Shown here: positions 16,831 to 25,736 of the stretch, one piece after another | How positions within the stretch are numbered: position 1 is the first letter of the stretch | How the letters are laid out: every line of letters starts with the position of its first letter | Assembly (NCBI GenBank): GCA_017304945.1 | Contig: JAFKLG010000084.1 | Coordinates: 1 to 64,000, forward strand | DNA from: Rhodospirillales bacterium | GTDB lineage: Bacteria; Pseudomonadota; Alphaproteobacteria; Acetobacterales; Acetobacteraceae | Direction: 5' to 3' | Length of the DNA stretch: 64,000 nucleotides | Position numbers and translations under genes: made by a program | Notes under the pieces: generated by a model | Database searches by the model: none | The model's input: only the letters and a program-made list of their open reading frames with translations | Told to the model about the DNA's origin: nothing

Positions 16831-16940
16831 ATGACACGAGGCGACCACCATGACACGGGGATCCCTCGACGCACCACACGGCGCGACCCGCGGCACGGCC
16901 GCGGCGTTACGCCCATCGAAGCTGACCACAGGAGCCTTTC

Positions 16941-18743
16941 ATGACCGACTACGCCGCCCCGGTGCGCGACATGCGCTTCGTCCTGCAGGAGCTGGTGGGC
17001 CTCGATCACATCGCCGCCCTGCCGGATTGCGAGAGCCTCACGCCCGATCTGGTGGACGCCATCCTCGACGAGGCCGCGAAATTCGCGGGTGAGGTGCTGG
17101 GGCCGCTCAACAAGGCCGGCGACCAGGTGGGCTCGCAATGGAACGACGGCGCGGTCCGCACCCCGCCTGGGTTCCGCGACGCCTACACGCAGTTCGTCGC
17201 GGGCGGCTGGAACGCGCTCGGTGGCGACACGGAATATGGCGGCCAGGGCCTGCCCACCGTGCTGTCGACCGCGGTGAAGGAGATGTGGAACGCCGCCAAC
17301 ATGTCCTTCGCCTTGTGTCCGCTGCTCACCACCGGCGCCATCGAGGCGCTGCACGTGGCCGGCACCGACGCGCAGAAGCAGCTCTATCTCCCGCGCATGA
17401 TCGAGGGCGTGTGGACCGGCACCATGAACCTGACGGAGCCGCAGGCGGGCTCCGACCTCGCCGCCGTGCGCACTCGCGCCGAACCGGATGGCGATCGCTA
17501 CCGCATCCGCGGCCAGAAGATCTTCATCACCTATGGCGAGCACGACTTCACCGAGAACATCGTCCACCTCGTGCTCGCGCGGCTGCCGGACGCGCCCGAG
17601 GGCGTCAAGGGCATCTCGCTGTTCGTCGTGCCCAAGTTCCTGGTCAATCCGGACGGCTCCCTGGGCGCGCGCAACGACGTCCGCTGCCTGTCGCTCGAGC
17701 ACAAGCTGGGCATCCATGCGAGCCCGACCGCGGTGATGGCGTATGGCGAGACCGAGGGCGCGATCGGTGAGCTGGTGGGCGAGCCCAATCGCGGCCTGGA
17801 ATACATGTTCATCATGATGAACCGCGCGCGGTTCGATGTCGGGCTGCAAGGCGTGGCGGTCAGCGATCGCGCCTATCAGCAGGCGCTCGACTATGCGCGC
17901 ACCCGGATCCAGGGCAGCGAGGCCGGTGTGCGTGGCGGCAGCCGGGTGCCGATCATTCGCCATCCCGACGTTCGGCGCATGTTGTTGCGAATGAAATCAC
18001 AAGCCGAGGCGTCGCGCGCGCTCGCCTACACCGTCGCCGCCTGGCTCGATATCGCGCAACGCCATCCCGATGCGGCCGAACGCGCTCGCAGCCAGGCGCT
18101 GGTCGACCTGCTGATCCCGGTCGTGAAGGGCTGGAGCACGGAGCTGTCGGTCGAGGTCGCCTCGACCGGCGTGCAGGTGCATGGCGGCATGGGCTTCATC
18201 GAGGAGACGGGCGCCGCGCAATTCCTGCGCGACGCGCAGATCACCACGATCTACGAAGGTACCACCGGCATCCAGGCCAACGACCTGGTCGGCCGCAAGA
18301 TCGCCCGCGACAAGGGCGAGGCGGCGCGTGCCGCGCTCGCGCTGATGAGCACCACCGTCGCCGCGCTGGACGCCGCGCAGGGCGACGACTTCGCCGTGAT
18401 GCGGGCTGCCCTGCACGCGGCGCTCGCGCAGCTCGAGCGGGTGGTCGCCTGGATCGTAGCGACCTGGCCCACGAACCAGCCGGCGGTGCTGGCCGGCGCC
18501 GTGCCCACGCTCAAGCTGTTCGGCACGGTGGCCGGCGGCTGGCAGGCGGCGCGCGCCGCGCTGGTCGCGCAGGCAGCGCTCGAGCGGGGCGACAACGAGG
18601 ATCCCGCCTTCTATCGCGCGAAGATCAACACCGCGCGGTTCTACGCCGACCACGTGCTCGCGCAGGCCGAGGGGCTCGCGCATGCCGCGATGGCCGGCAG
18701 CGCGGGCGTGCTGGCGCTCACCGAGGAGGAGGCCTTCGCCTGA
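16941..18743 (+). CDS. Acyl-CoA dehydrogenase (600-aa type)
   Basis: A 600-residue FAD enzyme, longer than the usual 380, of the type with an extra C-terminal helical domain. The signatures are MNLTEPQAGSDLAAVRT (flavin/substrate loop, about residue 157), HKLGIHASPT and YEGTTGIQANDLVGRK near residue 440. It removes two hydrogens from acyl-CoA to give the 2-enoyl-CoA and passes electrons to ETF. AGGAGC precedes the ATG at 16941. Together with the synthetase upstream it suggests use of an external acid. The MarR-GNAT regulator gene follows in the same direction 75 bp later. Confidence 0.9.
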   Translation: MTDYAAPVRDMRFVLQELVGLDHIAALPDCESLTPDLVDAILDEAAKFAGEVLGPLNKAGDQVGSQWNDGAVRTPPGFRDAYTQFVAGGWNALGGDTEYGGQGLPTVLSTAVKEMWNAANMSFALCPLLTTGAIEALHVAGTDAQKQLYLPRMIEGVWTGTMNLTEPQAGSDLAAVRTRAEPDGDRYRIRGQKIFITYGEHDFTENIVHLVLARLPDAPEGVKGISLFVVPKFLVNPDGSLGARNDVRCLSLEHKLGIHASPTAVMAYGETEGAIGELVGEPNRGLEYMFIMMNRARFDVGLQGVAVSDRAYQQALDYARTRIQGSEAGVRGGSRVPIIRHPDVRRMLLRMKSQAEASRALAYTVAAWLDIAQRHPDAAERARSQALVDLLIPVVKGWSTELSVEVASTGVQVHGGMGFIEETGAAQFLRDAQITTIYEGTTGIQANDLVGRKIARDKGEAARAALALMSTTVAALDAAQGDDFAVMRAALHAALAQLERVVAWIVATWPTNQPAVLAGAVPTLKLFGTVAGGWQAARAALVAQAALERGDNEDPAFYRAKINTARFYADHVLAQAEGLAHAAMAGSAGVLALTEEEAFA

Positions 18744-18796
18744 CGCCCGCGTCGACGCGGCCCGCACGCAGCGACCCGGCGATTGACGGAGGATTT

Positions 18797-18816
18797 TATC
18801 TGACGTAGGTCAGATA
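18797..18816 (+). promoter_or_regulatory. Perfect palindrome, probable MarR operator
   Basis: Arms TATCTGAC and GTCAGATA are exact inverted repeats around GTAG and end two bases before the ATG at 18819. A TTGACG lies just upstream (18783-18788). The dyad occupies the place of the ribosome-binding site; the nearest purine-rich GGAGGA is more than 20 bases from the start. Confidence 0.7.
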
Positions 18817-18818
18817 TC

Positions 18819-19691
18819 ATGATCGACGCCATCGCCCGGGTCCGCCGCTTCAATCGCGCCGTCACCACCGAGGTCGGCGCGCTCGACACCTCCTTCCTCG
18901 GCCGCGGCCGGCCGCTCGGGGCCGCCCGCGTGCTCAACCTGATCGGCCAGGGGCAGCGCGACGTGGCGGCGATCCGCGCCACGCTCGGCCTCGATTCCGG
19001 GCTGATGAGCCGGCTGTTGCGCGGGCTGGAGGAGGAGGGGCTGGTGGTCACCGAACCACAGCCGAACGACGCGCGGCGGCGGATCGCGTCGTTGACCAAA
19101 GCCGGGCGCCGGGAGTTCGCGGCCTATGAGCGGCTGTCGAATGCGCGCGCCGACACGATCCTCGGGCGCTGCCAGCGGCAGGAGGATCTGCTGGCGGCGA
19201 TGGACCTGATCGGCACCGTGCTGGGCCAGGCACGCATCGCGATCGCGGAAGCCGACCCGCGCGACCCCATGCCGCGCCACTGCCTGGGCGAGTATTATGC
19301 CGAACTCGCGCGCCGCTTTCCCAACGGGTTCGACGTGTCGCTCTCGCGCGACCCGGACGCGGCCGACATGGTGCGGCCACGCGGCGTGTTCCTGGTCGCG
19401 CTGTCGGACGGGCTGCCCATCGGCTGCGTCGGGCTGAAGGGCAGCGGTGGCGCGATGGCGGAGGTCAAGCGGCTCTGGGTGGCGCCGGCCGCGCGGGGCC
19501 TGGGCCTGTCACGACGGCTCATGACGGAGGTCGAAGCCGCCGCACGGGAGCTGGGGATCACGGTGCTGCGGCTCGACACCAACCGGGTGCTGACCGAGGC
19601 GTTGCAGCTCTACGCGCGCACCGGCTGGGCCGAGATCCCCCGTTTCAACGACGATCCCTATCCCGACGCGTTCTTCGAGAAGCGGTTGTAA
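18819..19691 (+). CDS. MarR-family regulator fused to a GNAT acetyltransferase
   Basis: A 290-residue two-domain protein. Residues 1-140 form a MarR winged helix (LGAARVLNLI, DSGLMSRLLRGLEEEGLV recognition helix, then the wing NDARRRIASLTKAG). Residues about 145-290 are a GNAT domain with acetyl-CoA motif A (LWVAPAARGLGLSRRLM) and the closing YARTGWAEIPRFN. Such fusions are known but their acetylation targets are not. The perfect palindrome directly upstream suggests self-repression. The adjacent acyl-CoA dehydrogenase and synthetase genes are possible further targets, since acyl-CoA esters could be sensed or used by the GNAT half. Confidence 0.85.
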   Translation: MIDAIARVRRFNRAVTTEVGALDTSFLGRGRPLGAARVLNLIGQGQRDVAAIRATLGLDSGLMSRLLRGLEEEGLVVTEPQPNDARRRIASLTKAGRREFAAYERLSNARADTILGRCQRQEDLLAAMDLIGTVLGQARIAIAEADPRDPMPRHCLGEYYAELARRFPNGFDVSLSRDPDAADMVRPRGVFLVALSDGLPIGCVGLKGSGGAMAEVKRLWVAPAARGLGLSRRLMTEVEAAARELGITVLRLDTNRVLTEALQLYARTGWAEIPRFNDDPYPDAFFEKRL

Positions 19692-19785
19692 CGCACGCAA
19701 CCATCCCGCGGCGGCCGCCGATACCGCCGCCGCCGCGCCACCGCCACGTCACCACCACCACCGCGGGCGGGGTGGCGTCGGCCGC

Positions 19786-20832
19786 TCACCAGGCGGTCTG
19801 GTAGCCCTGGAACGGAGTCGGGATTGCCTGGATCTCGGCGATGACCTCGCGCGGCACGTCGTCTCCGGCGGCGCCTTCCGCCCGCAGGCTGATCGCGTCG
19901 GACAGGCCGCCGAACCGCTCCGCGATGCGGGCGGCGATCTCCCGGTGCGTGCCGACCGCAGCGAATTCATGCACCAGCTCGTCGGGCACGCGGCTGGCCA
20001 TTTCGGTCCATTTGCCCTGCTTGGACATCGCGTTGAGCTCGCGACCGAGCTCGCCGTGGCCGTGCATTTCGAGCACGCCCCAGTAGCCGGGGGTGGAGCC
20101 ATAGAAGGCGATGCGCCCGCGCACCGCCTCGAAGGCGCGTGCGACCGAATCGGCATCCTTGCCGGTCGCGACGAAGCCGCCGCCGGTGATCTCGAACTGC
20201 GCGCGCTGCCGGCCGGAGCGCGCCATGCCTTCGGCCAGCCGGGGCAGGATCTCGTCGGTGAGATAGGCGCGCGTGCAGAACGGGTGCAGGCGGATGCCGT
20301 CCGCCACCTCGCCCGCGAGACGCAGCGTGTTCGGGCCGACGCCGGCGAGCGTGATGGGCACCATCTTCTGCCCCATCGAGGGCGGCATGAAATAGGGCGG
20401 CATCAGCGTGAAGGTGTAGTGCTCTCCGCGGAAGTCGAGCTTGTCGCCGCGTTCCCACGTGGTCCAGATCGCCCGCAGCGCGTGCACGTATTCGCGCAGC
20501 CGCGGCGCCGGCGCGCTCCATTTCACGCTGAAGCGCTTCTCGTTGTGCGGCCGGATCTGCGGGCCGATGCCGAGGACGAAGCGCCCGCGGGAAGCGTTCT
20601 GCAGGTCCCAGCACGCGTTCGCCACCACCATCGGGCTGCGCGGAAACGCGATGGCGACGGAGGTGCCGAGTTCGATGCGCTGCGTGGAGACGGCGGCGAT
20701 TGCGTGGGCGAGGAACGGGTCGTGCTTGTTCTCCATCGTCAGCAGCGTGTCGTAGCCGGCGGCCTCGGCGGCGCGGGCGGCATCGGCGGTGGCGCGCAGG
20801 TCGGCTTGCGGCAGCGTGGACAGGACGCGCAT
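19786..20832 (-). CDS. LLM-class (luciferase-like) flavin-dependent oxidoreductase
   Basis: A 348-residue TIM-barrel protein of the bacterial luciferase/F420 oxidoreductase superfamily. Features are an N-terminal AAEAAGYDTLLT strand-loop, LGTSVAIAFPRSPMVVAN, the FVLGIGPQIRPHNEKRF segment, and RLREYVHALRAIW. Cofactor (FMN/FMNH2 or F420) cannot be decided from sequence; in alphaproteobacteria reduced FMN is more likely. It starts 4 bp after the enoyl-CoA hydratase stop, so the two form one leftward operon. A second luciferase-like enzyme heads the divergent operon. Confidence 0.8.
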   Translation of the reverse strand: MRVLSTLPQADLRATADAARAAEAAGYDTLLTMENKHDPFLAHAIAAVSTQRIELGTSVAIAFPRSPMVVANACWDLQNASRGRFVLGIGPQIRPHNEKRFSVKWSAPAPRLREYVHALRAIWTTWERGDKLDFRGEHYTFTLMPPYFMPPSMGQKMVPITLAGVGPNTLRLAGEVADGIRLHPFCTRAYLTDEILPRLAEGMARSGRQRAQFEITGGGFVATGKDADSVARAFEAVRGRIAFYGSTPGYWGVLEMHGHGELGRELNAMSKQGKWTEMASRVPDELVHEFAAVGTHREIAARIAERFGGLSDAISLRAEGAAGDDVPREVIAEIQAIPTPFQGYQTAW

Positions 20833-20836
20833 CGGC

Positions 20837-21619
20837 TCAGCGCCCCTTGAACACGGGCTTGCGCTTTTCCTTGAACGCGGCGACGGCCTCGCGGTGATCC
20901 TCGGTCTGCGAGCAGCGCGCCTGGTGGAACGCCTCCAGGTCGATCAGCGTCGCGAAGGGTTCGGTTTCCGCCGCGTTGAGGTTGCGCTTCATGTATTGCA
21001 GCGCGACGCGCGGGCTGTCGGCGATGCGGCGGGCGAGCGCCATGGTCGCGGTGGCCAGGTCGGCGTCATCCACCACGCGGTTGACGAGGCCGATCGACAG
21101 CGCCTCCTCCGCCTTCACCATGTCGCCCAGGAAGAACAGCTCGCGCGCCTTCGCGGTGCCGACGAGCTGGGTCAGCGACCAGGTGCCGCCCCAGTCGCCG
21201 GACAGGCCGATCTTGAGGAACCCGGTGCCGAACCGCGCCGAGGCCGCGGCGACGCGCAGGTCGCAGGCCATCGCCATGCTCATGCCGGCGCCGACCGCGA
21301 CGCCGTTGATCATGCCGATGATCACCTTGGGGCAGGCGCGCATCGCGGTCGGCACGCGGCCGGAGAACTGGATGCCGGCCGCGCGGGCCTCGAAACCCGC
21401 GGCGGAGCGATCGGCCATGCTCTTGACGTCGCCGCCGGCGCAGAAGCCGCGGCCGGCGCCGGTCAGCACGATGCAGCCGACGCTGTCGTCCTTGCCCAGC
21501 CGGTCGAGCGCCTCGAGCAGGCCGTGGCGGATCTCCATCGACAGCGCGTTCAGCGCCTCGGGCCGGTTCAGCGTCAGCGTCGCGACGCCGTCTTCGATGG
21601 TTTCCAGCAGGTCGGGCAC
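20837..21619 (-). CDS. Enoyl-CoA hydratase/isomerase
   Basis: A 260-residue crotonase-fold protein. The oxyanion-hole elements are FCAGGDVKSM (about 62-71) and the GVAVGAGMSMAMACDLRVAA stretch (about 109-128). At the second catalytic-Glu position of hydratases the sequence reads GDWGGTW, so Asp or another residue may serve; this could be an isomerase or hydrolase instead. The GTG start at 21619 is chosen because GAGGAGG lies just upstream; the upstream extension to 21814 is unlike the family. It leads the leftward operon with the LLM enzyme. Confidence 0.85.
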   Translation of the reverse strand: MPDLLETIEDGVATLTLNRPEALNALSMEIRHGLLEALDRLGKDDSVGCIVLTGAGRGFCAGGDVKSMADRSAAGFEARAAGIQFSGRVPTAMRACPKVIIGMINGVAVGAGMSMAMACDLRVAAASARFGTGFLKIGLSGDWGGTWSLTQLVGTAKARELFFLGDMVKAEEALSIGLVNRVVDDADLATATMALARRIADSPRVALQYMKRNLNAAETEPFATLIDLEAFHQARCSQTEDHREAVAAFKEKRKPVFKGR

Positions 21620-21722
21620 GGCATCCTCCTCGGGTCTCGTTGGGCGCGAGATTGGCGGGGCTGCGGCCCCGCTGCAACATGGCGGCCTCGCCGCGTGGCG
21701 GCGCAACCGGAGGAACGCGGCC

Positions 21723-22709
21723 ATGGCCCTGCAGCTCGAGCCTCGCCTGCGCGTCGGCATCCAGACGATCCATCGCCGCACCGAACCGGCAAGCGGGCCG
21801 TGGGAGCCGCGCATCGACGAGCTGGTCTCACTGGTGGAGCTGGTGGATCGGAGCGGCTACGACTCGCTGTGGACCGGCGACCACATCTCCTTCGCGGTGC
21901 CGATCCTCGATCCGCTGCTGCAGCTCGCCCAGGCGGCGGTGGTGAGCCGGCGGCTGACGCTGGGCACGTCGGTGCTGCTCCTGCCGCTGCGGCATCCGAC
22001 GCCGGTCGCCAAGCAGGTGACCACGCTCGACCACCTGACCGAGGGGCGGTTCATCCTCGGCGTCGGGGTCGGCGGCGAGTTCCCGCGCGAGTACGAGGCC
22101 TGCGACGTGCCGCTGAAGGAGCGTGGGGCGCGGCTTGCGGAGGGTGTCACGGTGCTGCGCAAGTTCTTCACCGGCGCGCCGGTGACGCATCACGGCCGCT
22201 TCTATGGGCCGTTCGCGGAGGTGCCGATGCGGCCGCCGCCGCGCCAGCCGAACGGACCGCCGATCTGGTTCGCCGGCCGCAAGGAGCCGGCGCTGCGCCG
22301 CATCGGGCGGCTGGGCGACGGCTACCTGTCCTACGTGATCACGCCCGACATGTACCGCGCCGCGCTGGACACGATCGAGGCCGGCGCGGCGCAGGGGGGG
22401 CGTGCGCTCGGCGTGTTCGGCACCGGCCACCTGCTGTTCACCCGGCTCGACCGCAGCTACGAGGCGGCGCTCGACCGCGCGACCGAGACGCTGTCGGTGC
22501 GCTACGCGATGGATTTCCGCAAGGCGGCGCAGCGCTACTGCGCGCTGGGTACCGCGCCGCAGGTCGCGGAGACGATCCGGTCCTTCCATGCGGCCGGCGT
22601 GCGCCACGTCATCCTCGACCTGCTGGGCCCGTACGAGGAGCGCGACCGGCAGATCGCGCAGGTGGCGGCCGAGGTGCTGCCATTGCTGCGCGACCTGACC
22701 CAGGGATAG
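21723..22709 (+). CDS. LLM-class flavin-dependent oxidoreductase
   Basis: A 328-residue luciferase-like protein, only distantly similar to the one at 19786-20832. Visible features are VDRSGYDSLWTGDHISFAVP near the N-terminus, LGTSVLLLPLRHP, and the FILGVGVGGEFPREYEAC cofactor loop. GGAGGAA lies nine bases before the ATG. It opens the rightward operon LLM - FAH - esterase - SDR. A 103-bp divergent promoter region separates it from the hydratase operon. It probably oxygenates or oxidises the first substrate of the pathway. Confidence 0.8.
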   Translation: MALQLEPRLRVGIQTIHRRTEPASGPWEPRIDELVSLVELVDRSGYDSLWTGDHISFAVPILDPLLQLAQAAVVSRRLTLGTSVLLLPLRHPTPVAKQVTTLDHLTEGRFILGVGVGGEFPREYEACDVPLKERGARLAEGVTVLRKFFTGAPVTHHGRFYGPFAEVPMRPPPRQPNGPPIWFAGRKEPALRRIGRLGDGYLSYVITPDMYRAALDTIEAGAAQGGRALGVFGTGHLLFTRLDRSYEAALDRATETLSVRYAMDFRKAAQRYCALGTAPQVAETIRSFHAAGVRHVILDLLGPYEERDRQIAQVAAEVLPLLRDLTQG

Positions 22710-22733
22710 GCTGGCGCAAAGGGGAGGAACCAG

Positions 22734-23657
22734 ATGAAGCTCGCATTCTTCGACGATTTCCGGCTGGGCGTCGTCAGCGGCGACCGCATCGTCGACGTCT
22801 CCGCCCTGGTGCGCGACGTGCCGCATACCGGACCCGGCGACCTGATCTCCAACCTGATCGAGCGCTTCGCGGAGTACCGCCCGCGGCTGGAAGGCGCGGC
22901 CTCGGGCAGCGGCATCCCGCTGTCGCAAGTGCGGCTGCGCCCACCGCTGCCGAAGCCCGGCAACATCGTCTGCATGGCGGTGAACTACATGGAGAACGGC
23001 ACGCTCGAGAAGCCGGCGCCGATCAACGCGTTCCACAAGGCGCCGACCGCGATCATCGGGCCGGGCGATACGATGGTGCTGCCCGACGTGCCCGCGACGA
23101 TCTTCGAGGGCGAGGCGGAGATGGCGCTGGTCATCGGCAGGCGTGCGAGCCACGTGCCGGCCGCGCAGGCGATGGACTACGTGTTCGGCTATGTCAATTT
23201 CATCGACGGGTCGGCGCGCGGCCTGCCGCCGCAGAGCTTCTTCCACATGAAGTCGCGCGACACGTTCGCGCCGATCGGCCCGTATCTCGTGACCAAGGAC
23301 GAGATCGCCGATCCGCAGAAGCTGCCGATCAAGCTTTGGGTCAATGGCACGCTGAAGCAGGACTTCAACACCGACGACATGGCCCACAATATCGCTCGTT
23401 GCATCGAATGGGTCACGTCGATCCACACGCTGCTGCCGGGCGACATCCTGGCCACCGGCACCAATCACCGTGGCCTGTCGAGCTTCATGGACGGCGATAC
23501 GGTCGAGCTCGAGACGCAGGGCCTCGGCCGGTTGCGCTTCGGCGTGCGCGATGAGCTGAAGCGCACCTGGTCGCGCGAAACCCGGCAGGACCGCAAGGAG
23601 AAGGGTCAGGACGGACCGACTCCCCAGCTCACCGGCCGGTACGCGCCCAACGCCTGA
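22734..23657 (+). CDS. Fumarylacetoacetate-hydrolase family protein
   Basis: A 307-residue FAH-fold protein. The metal ligands follow the usual spacing E-x-E (IFEGEAEMALV, about residues 123-133) with a later Asp (GYVNFIDGSAR). The GxNY-like segment CMAVNYMENG starts the domain, and LLPGDILATGTNHRGL is the conserved C-terminal strand. Members hydrolyse C-C bonds of acylpyruvates or decarboxylate and isomerise dienoic acids. It starts 24 bp after the LLM gene. Position in this operon points to hydrolysis of a 1,3-dicarbonyl intermediate. Confidence 0.85.
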   Translation: MKLAFFDDFRLGVVSGDRIVDVSALVRDVPHTGPGDLISNLIERFAEYRPRLEGAASGSGIPLSQVRLRPPLPKPGNIVCMAVNYMENGTLEKPAPINAFHKAPTAIIGPGDTMVLPDVPATIFEGEAEMALVIGRRASHVPAAQAMDYVFGYVNFIDGSARGLPPQSFFHMKSRDTFAPIGPYLVTKDEIADPQKLPIKLWVNGTLKQDFNTDDMAHNIARCIEWVTSIHTLLPGDILATGTNHRGLSSFMDGDTVELETQGLGRLRFGVRDELKRTWSRETRQDRKEKGQDGPTPQLTGRYAPNA

Positions 23658-23686
23658 ACGTTGCATATGAAACCGGGAGGACCCCG

Positions 23687-24577
23687 ATGAGCGACTCCGA
23701 AATCGCCGCCCTCAAGGCGCAGATCCGCAGCCGTCCGCGCGTGGCCGACCTGGCGCAGCGGCGGGCCGATTCCGACGCGCGCGGCCGCGCCTTCGGGGTG
23801 CCGGCCGGCGTCGTCGTCAAGCCCGTGGATGCGGGCGGGGTGAAGGCCGAGTGGGCGCTGCCCGCCGATGCCGACGATCGCCGCGCCGTGCTGTATCTGC
23901 ATGGCGGCGGCTACGTGATCGGCTCCTGCGAGAGCCATCGCCACCTCACGGCCGAGATCGGCCGCACCGCCGGCATCCGCGTGCTGACGATCGACTACCG
24001 GCTGGCGCCCGAACATCCGTTCCCGGCACCGGTCGAGGATACGGTCGCGGCGTACCGCTTCCTGCTGGGGCAGGGGCTCGCCGCGTCCGACATCGCTTTG
24101 GCGGGCGACAGCGCGGGCGGCGGGCTGGTGGTCGGCGCGATGCTGGCAATCCGCGAGGCCGGCCTGCCGCTGCCGGGCGCCGGCTGGTGCATCTCGCCCT
24201 GGGTCGACATGGAGCTGACCGGCCACTCCTATGTCGATCGCGCCGAGGCCGACCCGATGGTCGGTCGCGAGGGCATCCAGGACATGGTGCGGCACTACAT
24301 GGGCGGCGCCGACCTGCGCGCGCCGCACGCCTCGCCGATCCATGGCGACCTGCGTGGCCTGCCGCCGCTGCTGATCCAGGTGGGCGCGTCGGAGACGCTG
24401 CTCGACGACAGCCTGATGCTCGCCCGCGCCGCCGGGGCCGCCGACGTGCCGGTCGAACTGCAGATCTGGCCCGAGATGGTCCACATCTGGCACATCTTCT
24501 ACCCGATGCTCGCGGCCGGACGGCGCGCGATCGGATCGGGTGCCTCCTTCCTCCGCAGCACTCTGAAAGGATCGTAG
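23687..24577 (+). CDS. Alpha/beta hydrolase (hormone-sensitive lipase/acetyl esterase family)
   Basis: A 296-residue esterase of the HSL family. HGGG (about residues 75-78) forms the oxyanion hole and GDSAGG (about 140-145) carries the nucleophilic serine. The acid and His are expected in the VGASETLLDDS and MVHIWHIF segments near the C-terminus. GGGAGG before the ATG at 23687 supports the start. It is the third gene of the rightward catabolic operon and may cleave an ester, such as the product of a Baeyer-Villiger oxidation by one of the LLM enzymes; that step is inference. Confidence 0.85.
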   Translation: MSDSEIAALKAQIRSRPRVADLAQRRADSDARGRAFGVPAGVVVKPVDAGGVKAEWALPADADDRRAVLYLHGGGYVIGSCESHRHLTAEIGRTAGIRVLTIDYRLAPEHPFPAPVEDTVAAYRFLLGQGLAASDIALAGDSAGGGLVVGAMLAIREAGLPLPGAGWCISPWVDMELTGHSYVDRAEADPMVGREGIQDMVRHYMGGADLRAPHASPIHGDLRGLPPLLIQVGASETLLDDSLMLARAAGAADVPVELQIWPEMVHIWHIFYPMLAAGRRAIGSGASFLRSTLKGS

Positions 24578-24580
24578 TCC

Positions 24581-25492
24581 ATGACCGTTCGCTTCGACGA
24601 CCGCGTCGCCATCGTCACAGGGGCCGGCGCCGGCCTCGGCCGCACCCACGCGCTGTTGCTCGCCTCGCGTGGCGCCAAGGTCGTGGTGAACGATCCGGGT
24701 GGATCGGTGGACGGCACCGGCGGTGCCAACGCGGTGGCCGACAAGGTGGTGGCCGAGATCCGCGAGGCGGGCGGCGAGGCGGTCGCGAGCTATGCCTCGG
24801 TCGCCGACGAGGCGGCGGCGGCCAGCATCATCCAGACCGCCATGGACAAATGGGGCCGGGTCGACGCGCTGGTCTGCAACGCCGGCATCCTGCGCGACAA
24901 GGCGTTCAACAACATGTCCATGGAGGACTACGTCTTCGTCAACCAGGTGCACCATTTCGGCACCGCGTTCTGCGTCAAGGCGGCCTGGCCGGTGATGCGC
25001 AAGCAGCAATACGGGCGCATCGTGGTGACGACGTCGAGCTCCGGCACCGTTGGCAATTTCGGCCAGGCCAATTACGGCGCGGCGAAGATGGCGGTGAACG
25101 GGCTCATCAACGTGCTGCGGCTCGAGGGCGCCAAGTACAACATCCGCTGCAACGCGATCTCCCCGTCCGCCTATACGCGGATGACGGAAGCGCTGCTGCC
25201 GCCCGACATCGCGCCCTGGATGAAGCCGGAACTGGTCTCCCCGATGGTGGCGTGGCTGTGCAGCGAGGAGTGCGACCAGAACGGGGAGATTTTCGCCGCC
25301 AGCGCCGGCAACTTCGCGCGCGTGCAGTATTTCGCGACCGAGGGCGTGCAGTTCGACCCGGCCGAACCGGTCTCGATCGAGATGATCCGCGACTCGCTGG
25401 GCAAGATCCGCGACCTCGGAACCGCACGCCCCTATACCGGCCTGTTCGGCATGGTGGTCGAGAAGCTGCGGGCGATGGGCCGCATCAAGTAA
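24581..25492 (+). CDS. Short-chain dehydrogenase (MFE-2/17-beta-HSD4-like)
   Basis: A 303-residue SDR. The NAD-binding TGAGAGLG is at residues 14-21, CNAGI near 104, and the catalytic Ser...Tyr-x3-Lys are in TTSSSG and NYGAAK (about 150-168). The long N-terminal insert GGSVDGTGGAN is typical of the 3-hydroxyacyl-CoA dehydrogenase part of multifunctional enzyme 2. With the enoyl-CoA hydratase of the divergent operon it could complete a beta-oxidation-like turn. Only 3 bp separate it from the esterase. The 244-bp gap after it (25493-25736) shows nothing convincing. Confidence 0.9.
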   Translation: MTVRFDDRVAIVTGAGAGLGRTHALLLASRGAKVVVNDPGGSVDGTGGANAVADKVVAEIREAGGEAVASYASVADEAAAASIIQTAMDKWGRVDALVCNAGILRDKAFNNMSMEDYVFVNQVHHFGTAFCVKAAWPVMRKQQYGRIVVTTSSSGTVGNFGQANYGAAKMAVNGLINVLRLEGAKYNIRCNAISPSAYTRMTEALLPPDIAPWMKPELVSPMVAWLCSEECDQNGEIFAASAGNFARVQYFATEGVQFDPAEPVSIEMIRDSLGKIRDLGTARPYTGLFGMVVEKLRAMGRIK

Positions 25493-25736
25493 GCCCGCGC
25501 GCCGGGGTTCCGGGCGGCATGGCAAAGCCGGGGGCGCTGGTGTAGCGTCCGGCCGCGATGCGCCCGCGCCTCCGTCTCGTCCCGTTCCTGCCGGCAGTGC
25601 CCGTGTGCCCGATCGCTGGAACGCCGAGGCCGCAACGCGACCTTCCGCGCTGCCGGGATCAGGAGCGTGGTCGCCACCCCGGCGATCGCCGTTTCGCTTC
25701 ACCAGCGGCGCGCGCCCGGCGTAACGGGGCGCTCGC

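Noticed and set aside
25493..25736. A 60-residue open frame (25558-25740) between the SDR and CopD genes
   Set aside because: Pro/Arg-rich, no ribosome-binding site, no recognisable motif, and it overlaps the CopD start.
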